A stretch of DNA of 5,497 nt from Desulfobacterales bacterium (GTDB taxonomy: Bacteria; Desulfobacterota; Desulfobacteria; Desulfobacterales; 4be13), in contig JAOZLU010000246.1 of the NCBI GenBank assembly GCA_029934695.1, positions 1 to 5,497 of the forward strand. The letters are read 5' to 3'. The notes under the pieces are model-generated. The model was not told the DNA's origin. It did not search any database and saw only the letters and a list, made by a program, of their open reading frames with translations. Position numbers and translations under genes: made by a program. This document shows positions 1-5,497 of this stretch, piece by piece. How positions within the stretch are numbered: the first letter of the stretch is position 1; each line of letters starts with the position of its first letter.

Positions 1-74
1 ATGCTTTGGTTGTGATTATCTGAATCATCAGATGACAATATCGCAGTTGGCTTGTTTTCGTCAAGCTTTTTCTG

Positions 75-158
75 TTTGATGTTTGATGTTTGATGTTGGA
101 TGTTTGATGTTGGATGTTGGATGTTTGATGCTGAATACTGATATCGAACATCGAACAC
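75..158. repeat. Heptanucleotide tandem array with inverted heptads, upstream of panP
   Basis: Eight consecutive 7-bp units fill 75-130: TTTGATG three times, then TTGGATG, TTTGATG, TTGGATG twice, TTTGATG. A decayed ninth unit (CTGAATA) follows at 131-137. About 8 bp further on, 145-158 reads CGAACAT CGAACAC, the same heptad in the opposite orientation with G for A at one position, so in RNA it could pair with the array through G-U wobbles. The array lies in the non-coding leader about 130 bp before panP. The rest of 1-263 holds no gene I can support; there is only a small inverted repeat, ATCTGA/TCAGAT, at 18-23 and 28-33. A reading frame through the array gives a low-complexity peptide and is probably not translated. 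Units of 7 bp can change number by replication slippage, but any effect on panP is inference. Confidence 0.85.
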
Positions 159-263
159 CTAAATTTCTTGACAAAAACAGGCACATCTGCAAGTTGATGA
201 AATACTTTTATGCATTCGGATATTCAATTTCCATAAAAAAACACTTGAGAATCAGAAATTATA

Positions 264-1907
264 ATGTTGAAAAAGCAGAATTTTAAAGGGAAGACAGAAC
301 TGGTAGCCAACTGGGACACCCTGCAACGTATATTCATACGGCCTGAAAATGAGGAGGTCAGGGCCACCTTGGTGAAATACATGGAGCAGATTCTTTTCGG
401 GCTGCATGATTTTCTGATGAAAAATGTCGGCATCACAGAGGAAGCAAGCCTCAAAGAGCTTTCAGACCGTTTCAGAGACAGCCGGATAAACAGGAACCCC
501 TCCAAAAAACTTGCGGACGTTATCAAAGGCATTATTGAAAATATTGCCCCCCATGCTGTAAATGTGGCCTCCCCATATTTTATCGGACACATGACATCTG
601 CCATTCCTTTTTTTATGGTCCATCTCCAGACCATTGTGGCCGCGCTGAATCAGAATCCCGTCAAACTGGAAACATCCAAGGTGGTTTCCATCCTTGAACG
701 CCAGGTGCTCGCCAAAATCCACAGGATAATATATGATAAAAACGATGTTTTTTATGAGGAACACATCCAGCGCCCGGGCAGCACTCTGGGAAGCTTTGTG
801 GAGGATGGAACCCTGGCCAACCTTACTGCCATCTGGGTGGCCAGAAACATTTTTTTCAAACCCTTATCCGGATTTGCCGGCGTTGAAAAAGAAGGACTGG
901 CAGTTGCATATCAGGCCTACGACATTGAAAGATGTGTGGTTCTGGTATCACAGCTGGCTCATTATTCTTTGCGAAAATCAGGAGGGGTTCTGGGCATCGG
1001 AAATGAAAATATTCTTCCTGTGGATGTGGACAGTAGCAACAGAATGAATATGGGCAAACTGCAAACTGCTATCCGAAACCTGCAAAAAGGGCCAGGGCCA
1101 AAGACCAGAATCCTGGCGGTGGTGGGAATTGCCGGAACCACAGAAACAGGCACAGTGGATCCCCTGCCGGAAATTGCTGAAATATGTGCTGAAAATGGAA
1201 TACACTTTCATGCGGACGCGGCCTGGGGCGGTCCGGTCCTGCTGTCGAAAAAATACAGGTCCCTGCTTTCCGGCACAGAGCAGGCAGATTCGGTCACCAT
1301 TGACGGGCACAAACAGTTTTATATGCCCATGAGCTGCGGCATGATTTATTTTAAAGATCCCCATATCATGGATACTGTGGCTTACCACGCAGCCTATATC
1401 AACCGCCCAGGTTCTGTGGATTTGGGAATCCGGTCCCTGGTCGGGTCCAGGGCAGCCATGTCCCTGATACTGGGGAGCGCACTGGAAATCATGGGGGCCC
1501 GAGGCTACGCCCTGCTGATTGATCACGGAATAGAAACAGCTCATGCCTTTGCAGAGGAAATAGAGGCAAGACCGCTTTTTGAACTGGTGACATCTCCCCA
1601 ACTGAATATTCTGACTTACAGAATTTTTCCCGAAGATATAAAAAGAGAATGGAATAAGGCGGATTGTCAAAAGAAAAAAACACTGCTTGCAGGATTGAAT
1701 AACATCAACATCACCGTGCAGCGGCTCCAGAGGGAGGCAGGCAAAAGCTTTGTTTCCAGAACAACGCTGAAACGGAGGGGGTGTGAAGACATGGTTGTAT
1801 TGCGCGTCGTGATTATGAATCCCATGACCACAATAGATATCATTGGGGAAATTCTGGATGAGCAGGAAGACATTTATCATCGTCAATTTATGTGCGCTCA
1901 GGGTTGA
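264..1907 (+). CDS. panP: PLP-dependent aspartate 1-decarboxylase, PanP family
   Basis: This 547-residue protein is a group II (glutamate decarboxylase-like) PLP enzyme. It most resembles the PanP family, which decarboxylates L-aspartate to beta-alanine for pantothenate and CoA synthesis in place of the pyruvoyl enzyme PanD; it acts in the cytoplasm. Visible landmarks are the SPYFIGHMTSA segment near residues 103-113 typical of PanP, GTLAN at 182-186 (phosphate-binding region), His233 in LAHYS (predicted to stack on the cofactor ring), AGTTETG at 290-296, HADAAWGG with Asp318 (pyridine nitrogen contact), and DGHKQFYMP with Lys350 as the Schiff-base lysine. The C-terminal GKSFVSRT segment and the length (about 545 in the family) also fit. 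ATG 264 puts the conserved RIF segment near residue 22, as in relatives, but the ribosome site is weak (GAGA at 247-250). No catalytic residue appears lost. A glutamate or diaminobutyrate decarboxylase is a less likely alternative; substrate is inferred from family resemblance only. Confidence 0.85.
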   Translation: MLKKQNFKGKTELVANWDTLQRIFIRPENEEVRATLVKYMEQILFGLHDFLMKNVGITEEASLKELSDRFRDSRINRNPSKKLADVIKGIIENIAPHAVNVASPYFIGHMTSAIPFFMVHLQTIVAALNQNPVKLETSKVVSILERQVLAKIHRIIYDKNDVFYEEHIQRPGSTLGSFVEDGTLANLTAIWVARNIFFKPLSGFAGVEKEGLAVAYQAYDIERCVVLVSQLAHYSLRKSGGVLGIGNENILPVDVDSSNRMNMGKLQTAIRNLQKGPGPKTRILAVVGIAGTTETGTVDPLPEIAEICAENGIHFHADAAWGGPVLLSKKYRSLLSGTEQADSVTIDGHKQFYMPMSCGMIYFKDPHIMDTVAYHAAYINRPGSVDLGIRSLVGSRAAMSLILGSALEIMGARGYALLIDHGIETAHAFAEEIEARPLFELVTSPQLNILTYRIFPEDIKREWNKADCQKKKTLLAGLNNINITVQRLQREAGKSFVSRTTLKRRGCEDMVVLRVVIMNPMTTIDIIGEILDEQEDIYHRQFMCAQG

Positions 1908-1931
1908 CAATTCAAAATTAACCCCCATTAT
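1903..1931 (+). promoter_or_regulatory. Heat-shock (sigma-32-like) promoter of htpG
   Basis: GTTGAC at 1903-1908 resembles the sigma-32 -35 core CTTGAA. After a 14-bp spacer, CCCCATTAT at 1923-1931 closely follows the sigma-32 -10 consensus CCCCATNTA. The spacing is within the range known for sigma-32 promoters. The -35 element overlaps the panP stop codon (1905-1907). Transcription would start near 1938, giving a leader of roughly 110 nt before htpG. htpG is a classic sigma-32 target in E. coli, which supports the reading. The same DNA holds a perfect TTGACA (1904-1909), so weak housekeeping use with CATTAT (1926-1931, 16-bp spacer) is also possible. Confidence 0.55.
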
Positions 1932-2007
1932 ATCAGTGATCAGAAATGCAAACTTCGGCGTGAGCTCAGTCGGACGCTCAGTCAGATGGATGGGTGCAGT
2001 GAACCCA

Positions 2008-2042
2008 CCTTATGCTGATAACTGATAAAAAGGAGTATAAGG
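2008..2042 (+). promoter_or_regulatory. Possible SD-masking hairpin in the htpG leader
   Basis: CCTTATGCT at 2008-2016 can pair with AGTATAAGG at 2034-2042 over nine consecutive positions, one of them a G-U wobble (G2014-U2036), leaving a 17-nt loop. The 3' strand of the helix covers AGG of the proximal Shine-Dalgarno sequence. Upstream, TGAGC/GCTCA (1961-1965, 1976-1980) and TGGGT/ACCCA (1991-1995, 2003-2007) could form two further short hairpins, the second directly abutting this one. An AU-rich helix over the SD of a heat-shock gene suggests an RNA thermometer, but the sequence does not match the ROSE or fourU motifs exactly, and a helix this size can arise by chance. Confidence 0.3.
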
Positions 2043-2048
2043 AGTATA
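2031..2048 (+). promoter_or_regulatory. Duplicated ribosome binding site deciding the htpG start
   Basis: The 9-mer AGGAGTATA occurs twice back to back (2031-2039 and 2040-2048). The second AGGAG (2040-2044) lies 6 nt before ATG 2051, an ideal distance, and this fixes the htpG start. The first copy is 15 nt from that ATG and too far to serve it well. The in-frame upstream ATG at 2012 has no SD, and translation from it would run through the duplicated site. Confidence 0.8.
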
Positions 2049-2050
2049 GT

Positions 2051-3979
2051 ATGGATAGCAAAAAAGAAACACATCAATTCAAAACTGAAGTTCAGCAACT
2101 GTTGAACCTCATTATCAATTCGCTCTATTCTAATAAGGATATATTTCTGAGGGAACTGATCTCCAATTCTTCCGATGCCATTGACAAGCTTCGCTTCCAA
2201 ACCCAGACAGAACCTGATATCCTCGGGGATGACACCGAGTTCAGAATCAAAATCGTCGCGGATAAGGAAAAACGGACGATTGAAGTGTCTGACAACGGCA
2301 TCGGCATGACATCCGATGAAGTCCTGGAAAATATCGGAACCATCGCCAAAAGCGGGACAGCCGCTTTTCTGGAAGCGATGGAAGCATCCAAAAAGCAGGA
2401 TCTGCTGACCCCGGAACTGATTGGCCAGTTTGGTGTCGGTTTTTACAGCTCTTTTATTGTTGCTGAAAAAGTGACGCTGATTACCAGGGCCGCGGGATCG
2501 GAAACCGCAACCCGCTGGGAATCCTCAGGAGACGGTTCTTTTACCATTGAGGAAACAGCAAAGGATTCCCGGGGGACCACAGTGATCCTGAATCTGAAAA
2601 AGCCGGAAAAAGATGAACAGGATTTCACTGAGGAATGGACCATCCGCGGCATCATCAAGAAGCATTCGGATTTTGTCAGTTATCCCATTCTCATGGATGT
2701 TGAAAAGGATGAACCCATCCCTGAAAAAGAACAGATCCTTGACAAAGACAACAAGCCTGTGGCCACCACCCGGAAGGTCAGGAAAGAAGAGACCCTGAAC
2801 TCCATGAAAGCCATCTGGGCCAGGGACAAAAAAGAGGTTTCCGATGATGAATACAAGGAATTTTACAAGCATATCAGCCACGACTGGAATGATCCGCTCA
2901 CCCATATTCATCTGAAGCTTGAAGGCACAACTGAATACAGTATGCTGCTGTACATCCCTTCAAAGGCGCCTTTTGATATGTTTCATCAGGAACGCAAGCA
3001 CGGGATTCAACTTTACTGCAAACGTGTTTTTATCATGGAAGACTGCAAGGAACTGCTGCCGGAATATCTGCGTTTTGTCAAAGGTGTTGTGGACGCGCCG
3101 GATCTGAACCTGAATGTCAGCCGTGAAATTTTGCAGCAGGACCGTCTCGTAAGGAATATCCACAAAAATGTTGTCAAAAAAATTCTGGACCTGCTTGCCG
3201 GCATGGAAAAAGACGAATATGAAAAATTTTACAATGAATTCGGGCCGGTAATCAAGGAAGGGACTCATACAGACTGGGAAAACAAAGACAAAATTGCGGA
3301 GCTGATCCGATACAAAACAACCAAATCCGACGGTGATCTTGTATCCCTGGCAACATACATTGAGAATATGAAACCGGATCAGAAGGAAATTTACTATATT
3401 ACCGGGGATAACCTCTCTTCACTGATTGACAGTCCGCATCTGGAACAGTTGAAGGAAAAGGACTATGAAGTTCTGCTGATGACAGATCCTGTGGATGAAT
3501 GGGTCACCATGTCTCTGACGGAGTATAAAGAGAAGAAGCTGAAGAGTGCTGAAAAAGGGGACTTGGACTTGGAACTGGACAAGGTGGATGACAAGAAGAA
3601 AGATGAATACACCGCTTTGTTTGAGTACGTCAAATCCTTTCTGGAAGACAAGGTCAAGGAAGTGAGACCGTCTTCCAAGCTCAAAGATTCTGTATGCTGT
3701 CTGTCAGGAGACGCCAACGACATGAGCGCTTACATGGAAAAGCTCCTCAAATCATCCGGTCAGGAAGCCCCCGGGGTGAAACGGGTGCTGGAGGTGAACG
3801 TGGATCACCCTGCCATTGCCGGAATAAAAGATTTGTTTGAAAAAGACAAGGATAATGAAAGATTGAAGGATTACAGCAACCTGCTCCTTGATATGGCGAT
3901 TATCGGTGAAGGGGGCAAGGTGGAAAATCCCTCAAGGTTCAGCAAAATGGTCGGTGATCTGATGTCCAACGCTTTATAA
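2051..3979 (+). CDS. htpG: Molecular chaperone HtpG (Hsp90 family)
   Basis: The 642-residue product is a full-length bacterial Hsp90, an ATP-driven dimeric cytoplasmic chaperone that remodels late folding intermediates and stress-damaged proteins, often together with DnaK. Domain order is intact. The N-terminal GHKL ATPase covers about residues 1-235, with catalytic Glu35 and Asn39 in RELISNSSDAIDKLRF, Asp81 in DNGIGM (81-86), the lid segment GTIAKSGT (96-103) and GQFGVGFYS (125-133). The middle domain holds NVSREILQ with Arg358, the predicted gamma-phosphate arginine. The C-terminal dimerisation domain lies at roughly 530-642. There is no MEEVD tail, as expected in bacteria. The length is slightly above E. 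coli HtpG (624). Start ATG 2051 is chosen because of the AGGAG 6 nt upstream and because family members begin just before the FKTEVQQLL segment. The gene lies 143 bp behind panP with its own likely heat-shock promoter; no terminator separates the two, so some readthrough is possible. Confidence 0.97.
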   Translation: MDSKKETHQFKTEVQQLLNLIINSLYSNKDIFLRELISNSSDAIDKLRFQTQTEPDILGDDTEFRIKIVADKEKRTIEVSDNGIGMTSDEVLENIGTIAKSGTAAFLEAMEASKKQDLLTPELIGQFGVGFYSSFIVAEKVTLITRAAGSETATRWESSGDGSFTIEETAKDSRGTTVILNLKKPEKDEQDFTEEWTIRGIIKKHSDFVSYPILMDVEKDEPIPEKEQILDKDNKPVATTRKVRKEETLNSMKAIWARDKKEVSDDEYKEFYKHISHDWNDPLTHIHLKLEGTTEYSMLLYIPSKAPFDMFHQERKHGIQLYCKRVFIMEDCKELLPEYLRFVKGVVDAPDLNLNVSREILQQDRLVRNIHKNVVKKILDLLAGMEKDEYEKFYNEFGPVIKEGTHTDWENKDKIAELIRYKTTKSDGDLVSLATYIENMKPDQKEIYYITGDNLSSLIDSPHLEQLKEKDYEVLLMTDPVDEWVTMSLTEYKEKKLKSAEKGDLDLELDKVDDKKKDEYTALFEYVKSFLEDKVKEVRPSSKLKDSVCCLSGDANDMSAYMEKLLKSSGQEAPGVKRVLEVNVDHPAIAGIKDLFEKDKDNERLKDYSNLLLDMAIIGEGGKVENPSRFSKMVGDLMSNAL

Positions 3980-3997
3980 ACATTGAAAAGCCGGAAC

Positions 3998-4030
3998 AGA
4001 CCTCCGAGGTTTTTAAAACCTCGGAGGTCT
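3998..4030. repeat. 33-bp perfect palindrome, copy 1
   Basis: AGACCTCCGAGGTTTT (3998-4013) is followed, after a single central T, by its exact reverse complement at 4015-4030. The stem has a GC-rich outer part and an AT-rich centre. It begins 18 bp after the htpG stop and an identical copy lies at 4078-4110. In RNA it would form a stable hairpin and could protect the htpG 3' end or slow polymerase. No U-tract follows the stem (ATGTACTG), so it is not a standard intrinsic terminator. It resembles a dispersed REP- or MITE-like palindromic element, but its distribution in the genome cannot be judged here. Confidence 0.95.
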
Positions 4031-4040
4031 ATGTACTGCT

Positions 4041-4085
4041 GACAGACCTCCGACAGACCTCCGACAGACCTTCTGACAGACCTCC
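4041..4085. repeat. Tandem GACAGACCTCC units between the palindromes
   Basis: The 11-bp unit GACAGACCTCC is seen at 4041-4051 and 4052-4062, a degenerate 12-bp version (GACAGACCTTCT) at 4063-4074, and again at 4075-4085, where it runs into palindrome copy 2. The unit is essentially the left arm of the palindrome with its ACAG flank, so the spacer between the two palindromes is built from repeated half-arms without their right halves. Confidence 0.9.
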
Positions 4086-4110
4086 GAGGTTTTTAAAACC
4101 TCGGAGGTCT
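4078..4110. repeat. 33-bp perfect palindrome, copy 2
   Basis: This copy is identical over 33 bp to the palindrome at 3998-4030, with 16-bp arms at 4078-4093 and 4095-4110 around one central T. Both copies are preceded by ACAG (counting into the first bases of the arm) while the right flanks differ (ATGTA against TGCAC), so the similarity extends a few bases to the left only. The left extension links it to the tandem half-arm array. TTGCACTTGCC follows it, so there is no T-tract. Confidence 0.95.
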
Positions 4111-4411
4111 TGCACTTGCCTTATTCTTTTTGCTGTGCTAACTTCCCTTGCATACAGTGTTTAATAATAAAAAATTATATGGAGCGCAATGTTTCTGCTT
4201 TGTGTATTTCCAGACAGAAGCATGAAATTGCCCGGGAGTTCTCACAAAGCAAAGCATTGTACTTCGGGCGGTCTGAGTTGCAAATAAATGACTTGCCCTT
4301 TGCAGGAGACAATCAGAAAGTAAAGCCTTGTATCCGGACAGTCTGCTTGTGTCAGATCGCTTTTCATTATGCCTTTGCGACTCTGCTGACAAACAGTGTC
4401 TGAAATCTGTT
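4111..4411. other. Gene-poor stretch with one imperfect inverted repeat
   Basis: I see no convincing gene in these roughly 300 bp. Two overlapping short frames on opposite strands (4110-4403 + and 4138-4392 -) both start at TTG, have no ribosome site and show no recognisable domain. The one clear structure is an imperfect inverted repeat: 4187-4204 (CAATGTTTCTGCTTTGTG) against 4243-4259 (CACAAAGCAAAGCATTG), separated by 38 nt. Inside and beside its loop, GCCCG/CGGGC and CAGAC/GTCTG could pair in an alternative fold. The stretch could be a decayed repeat element, a leader or a small RNA; nothing distinguishes these. Confidence 0.5.
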
Positions 4412-4440
4412 TTGCCAATGCTTTTCCCCCTGATTATAAT
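4412..4440 (+). promoter_or_regulatory. Sigma-70-like promoter for the GAF-domain gene
   Basis: TTGCCA at 4412-4417 (5 of 6 to TTGACA) and a perfect TATAAT at 4435-4440 are separated by exactly 17 bp. Transcription would begin near 4447, giving a leader of about 60 nt to the start at 4509. This argues that the GAF gene is transcribed on its own and not as part of an htpG operon. Confidence 0.7.
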
Positions 4441-4508
4441 GAAAAAACGCCCCGGTTTAAGTTCGCAGCCGCTCTGACCATTGTCTTAAGTTTCGGAAGG
4501 AAAATGGC

Positions 4509-5497
4509 ATGGATTTTTTGCAAAAGTCTGATCAGAACACCAATCAACAATTTAATCTTGACTGTCAGTTAAGCAAACTCTCACACGACAGAAATCTCAA
4601 CAAACTTCTTAAAACGGTTGTCAGAGAAGTCAAGCGTTATGCAGAAGAGCAGATTAAGCATATCAGACAGGGTGCGGAGATCGGAAAAGCCCTTTCCGCT
4701 GAAAAAGACATCGGCAAACTTCTGGAAATGATCGTTGATGAAGCCAGGGCCATGTCCAGAGCCGACGCAGGCACATTATATACTCTCAGCAGGGACAAAA
4801 ACTGTCTCCGTGTCAAGATATTGCAAAACGATACCATGGGAATCAGGATAGGCGGAACGGAAAATGCTGAAATCAGCTCACCCGTTGAGCCGCTTACCCT
4901 GCCCAATGTGCCGCTTTACAGCAAGAAGGGAGACGACAACTATTCCAATGTTTCGTCTTATGTGGCCCTGACCGGTAAAACTGTGAATATCCCGGATGTG
5001 TATGAAGCCGAAGGATTTGATTTCTCAGGAACAAGAAATTATGATGAGAAAACAGGGTACCGTTCCAAGTCCATGCTGGTCATCCCTCTGAAAAATTATG
5101 AAAAAAATATCATCGGCGTACTGCAACTCTTAAATGCCAATGATCCTGACACAGGCGAAGTCATCCCATTTCCCCAGGATTATGTGGATCTGATAGCGTC
5201 CCTGGCCTCACAGGCTGCTGTGGCCCTGACAAACACCCAGCTCATTCGGAATCTTGAAGATCAGATAAAGCGTATCAAAAGGGCCGCTGAGATCGGAAAG
5301 GCACTTTCGGTGAGGGACAATATCAATGAACTTCTGGAAATGATTGTTGATGAAGCCAGAGACATGTCCGGAGCTGATGCAGGCACTTTATACATTCTTG
5401 ATAAAGACAAAAAACTCCGATTTGAGATATTGCAGAACGACACCATGGGCATCAAAATGAGGGGAATGGACGACCATAAAGAGATTGTCCTGCCTGA
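4509..5497 (+). CDS. Tandem GAF-domain signalling protein, 3' end outside the window
   Basis: The frame stays open from ATG 4509 to the window edge (329 full codons), so the gene is partial at its 3' end. AAGGA at 4497-4501 lies 7 nt before the ATG. No signal peptide or membrane segment is seen, so it is probably cytoplasmic. After a helical N-terminus (about 28-58), GAF1 spans about 60-245, including ALTGKTVNIPDVYE (153-166), a DEKTGYRSKSML segment (179-190) like that of cyclic-nucleotide phosphodiesterase GAF domains, GVLQLLNA (203-210) and the closing helix SLASQAAVALTN. A short helical linker leads to GAF2, which begins near 264 and is cut off. GAF2 repeats GAF1: residues 57-91 match 261-295 at 27 of 35 positions and ILQNDTMGI is identical in both. 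GAF domains bind small ligands such as cyclic nucleotides and control an attached output domain. That domain (cyclase, HD-GYP, GGDEF, kinase or phosphatase) lies beyond the window, so I give no gene name. Confidence 0.85.
   Translation, partial: MDFLQKSDQNTNQQFNLDCQLSKLSHDRNLNKLLKTVVREVKRYAEEQIKHIRQGAEIGKALSAEKDIGKLLEMIVDEARAMSRADAGTLYTLSRDKNCLRVKILQNDTMGIRIGGTENAEISSPVEPLTLPNVPLYSKKGDDNYSNVSSYVALTGKTVNIPDVYEAEGFDFSGTRNYDEKTGYRSKSMLVIPLKNYEKNIIGVLQLLNANDPDTGEVIPFPQDYVDLIASLASQAAVALTNTQLIRNLEDQIKRIKRAAEIGKALSVRDNINELLEMIVDEARDMSGADAGTLYILDKDKKLRFEILQNDTMGIKMRGMDDHKEIVLP
4650..5465 (+). repeat. Intragenic duplication of the GAF N-terminal module
   Basis: Codons 48-116 (4650-4856) and 252-319 (5262-5465) encode near-copies, offset by 204 residues and then 203 after a one-residue gap. 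The DNA is also alike, for example CTTCTGGAAATGAT followed by GTTGATGAAGCCAG in both, with many differences at third codon positions. The repeat includes the linker helix (QIKxIxxxAEIGKALS) and the start of the GAF fold, so a whole linker-plus-GAF unit seems to have been duplicated. Confidence 0.85.

Noticed and set aside
168..173. Perfect TTGACA upstream of panP as a -35 box.
   Set aside because: No acceptable -10 lies 15-19 bp downstream; at 17 bp the hexamer is AAGTTG. The nearest AT-rich hexamer (AATACT, 201-206) is 27 bp away.
179..193. GGCAC...TGCA as a sigma-54 promoter before panP.
   Set aside because: The gap between the GG and GC elements is 7 bp, not the near-invariant 10 bp.
83..286. 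Small + strand reading frame through the heptad array and into the start of panP.
   Set aside because: Its N-terminus is the translated repeat, it has no ribosome site, and it overlaps the start of panP in another frame.
978..1928. 316-codon reading frame on the minus strand opposite panP.
   Set aside because: panP is clearly a real, conserved gene over the same bases. The antisense product is rich in His, Cys and Phe, has no recognisable domain, and looks like a by-product of panP codon use.
1963..1987. AGCTCAGTCGG resembling a tRNA D-arm in the panP-htpG gap.
   Set aside because: No anticodon arm, T-arm or acceptor pairing surrounds it; it is a short chance match inside a GCTCAGTC direct repeat.
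2012..2050. htpG starting at the upstream in-frame ATG 2012 (13 extra residues).
   Set aside because: No Shine-Dalgarno precedes it, the added codons are the duplicated SD itself, and HtpG proteins normally start near ATG 2051.
3998..4030. Palindrome as the intrinsic terminator of htpG.
   Set aside because: The stem is followed by ATGTACTG, not a T-tract. Its T-run is in the centre, so a role in termination is possible but unsupported.
4110..4403. 97-codon + strand and 84-codon - strand (4138-4392) frames between the palindromes and the GAF gene.
   Set aside because: Both begin with TTG, lack ribosome sites, overlap each other on opposite strands, and give Cys- or Ser-rich products with no recognisable domain.
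4504..4506. Alternative ATG just before the GAF gene.
   Set aside because: It is in a different frame that stops after 23 codons, and it sits only 2 nt from the AAGGA site; ATG 4509 has proper spacing and opens the long GAF frame.
4637..4906. Minus-strand frames opposite the GAF gene (also 5261-5455).
   Set aside because: They are mirror images of the two GAF repeats and resemble each other only because the sense strand is duplicated.

Overview
The window carries three protein genes, all on the + strand: a PLP-dependent decarboxylase of the PanP (aspartate 1-decarboxylase) family, the Hsp90 chaperone HtpG, and the 5' part of a tandem GAF-domain sensor protein that runs off the right edge. 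No tRNA, rRNA, CRISPR array, transposase or phage gene is visible. Moderate base composition, a panP-type decarboxylase, tandem PDE-like GAF modules and repeat-rich intergenic DNA suggest a large-genome Gram-negative bacterium. A Desulfobacterota (Desulfobacterales-like) host is my best guess. That is inference from protein flavour and repeat style, not something the sequence proves.

Layout: positions 1-263 are non-coding and hold an array of eight 7-bp units (TTTGATG/TTGGATG) followed by two inverted heptads. panP occupies 264-1907. A 143-bp gap follows, holding a heat-shock (sigma-32)-like promoter that overlaps the panP stop codon, a leader with several possible small hairpins, and a duplicated Shine-Dalgarno sequence partly buried in a predicted 9-bp helix. 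htpG runs 2051-3979. Positions 3980-4110 are a compact repeat cluster: two identical 33-bp perfect palindromes flanking tandem copies of their own left arm. About 300 bp without a convincing gene (4111-4411) contain one imperfect inverted repeat. A strong sigma-70-like promoter (TTGCCA, 17 bp, TATAAT) then leads to the GAF gene at 4509.

The genes do not form an obvious pathway. PanP would supply beta-alanine for pantothenate/CoA, HtpG is a general stress chaperone with its own likely promoter, and the GAF protein is a signalling component whose output domain lies outside the window. The most interesting material is non-coding: the htpG leader (candidate heat-shock promoter plus possible SD-masking hairpin) and the palindrome/half-arm cluster behind htpG. 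I found no clearly new multi-gene system here.
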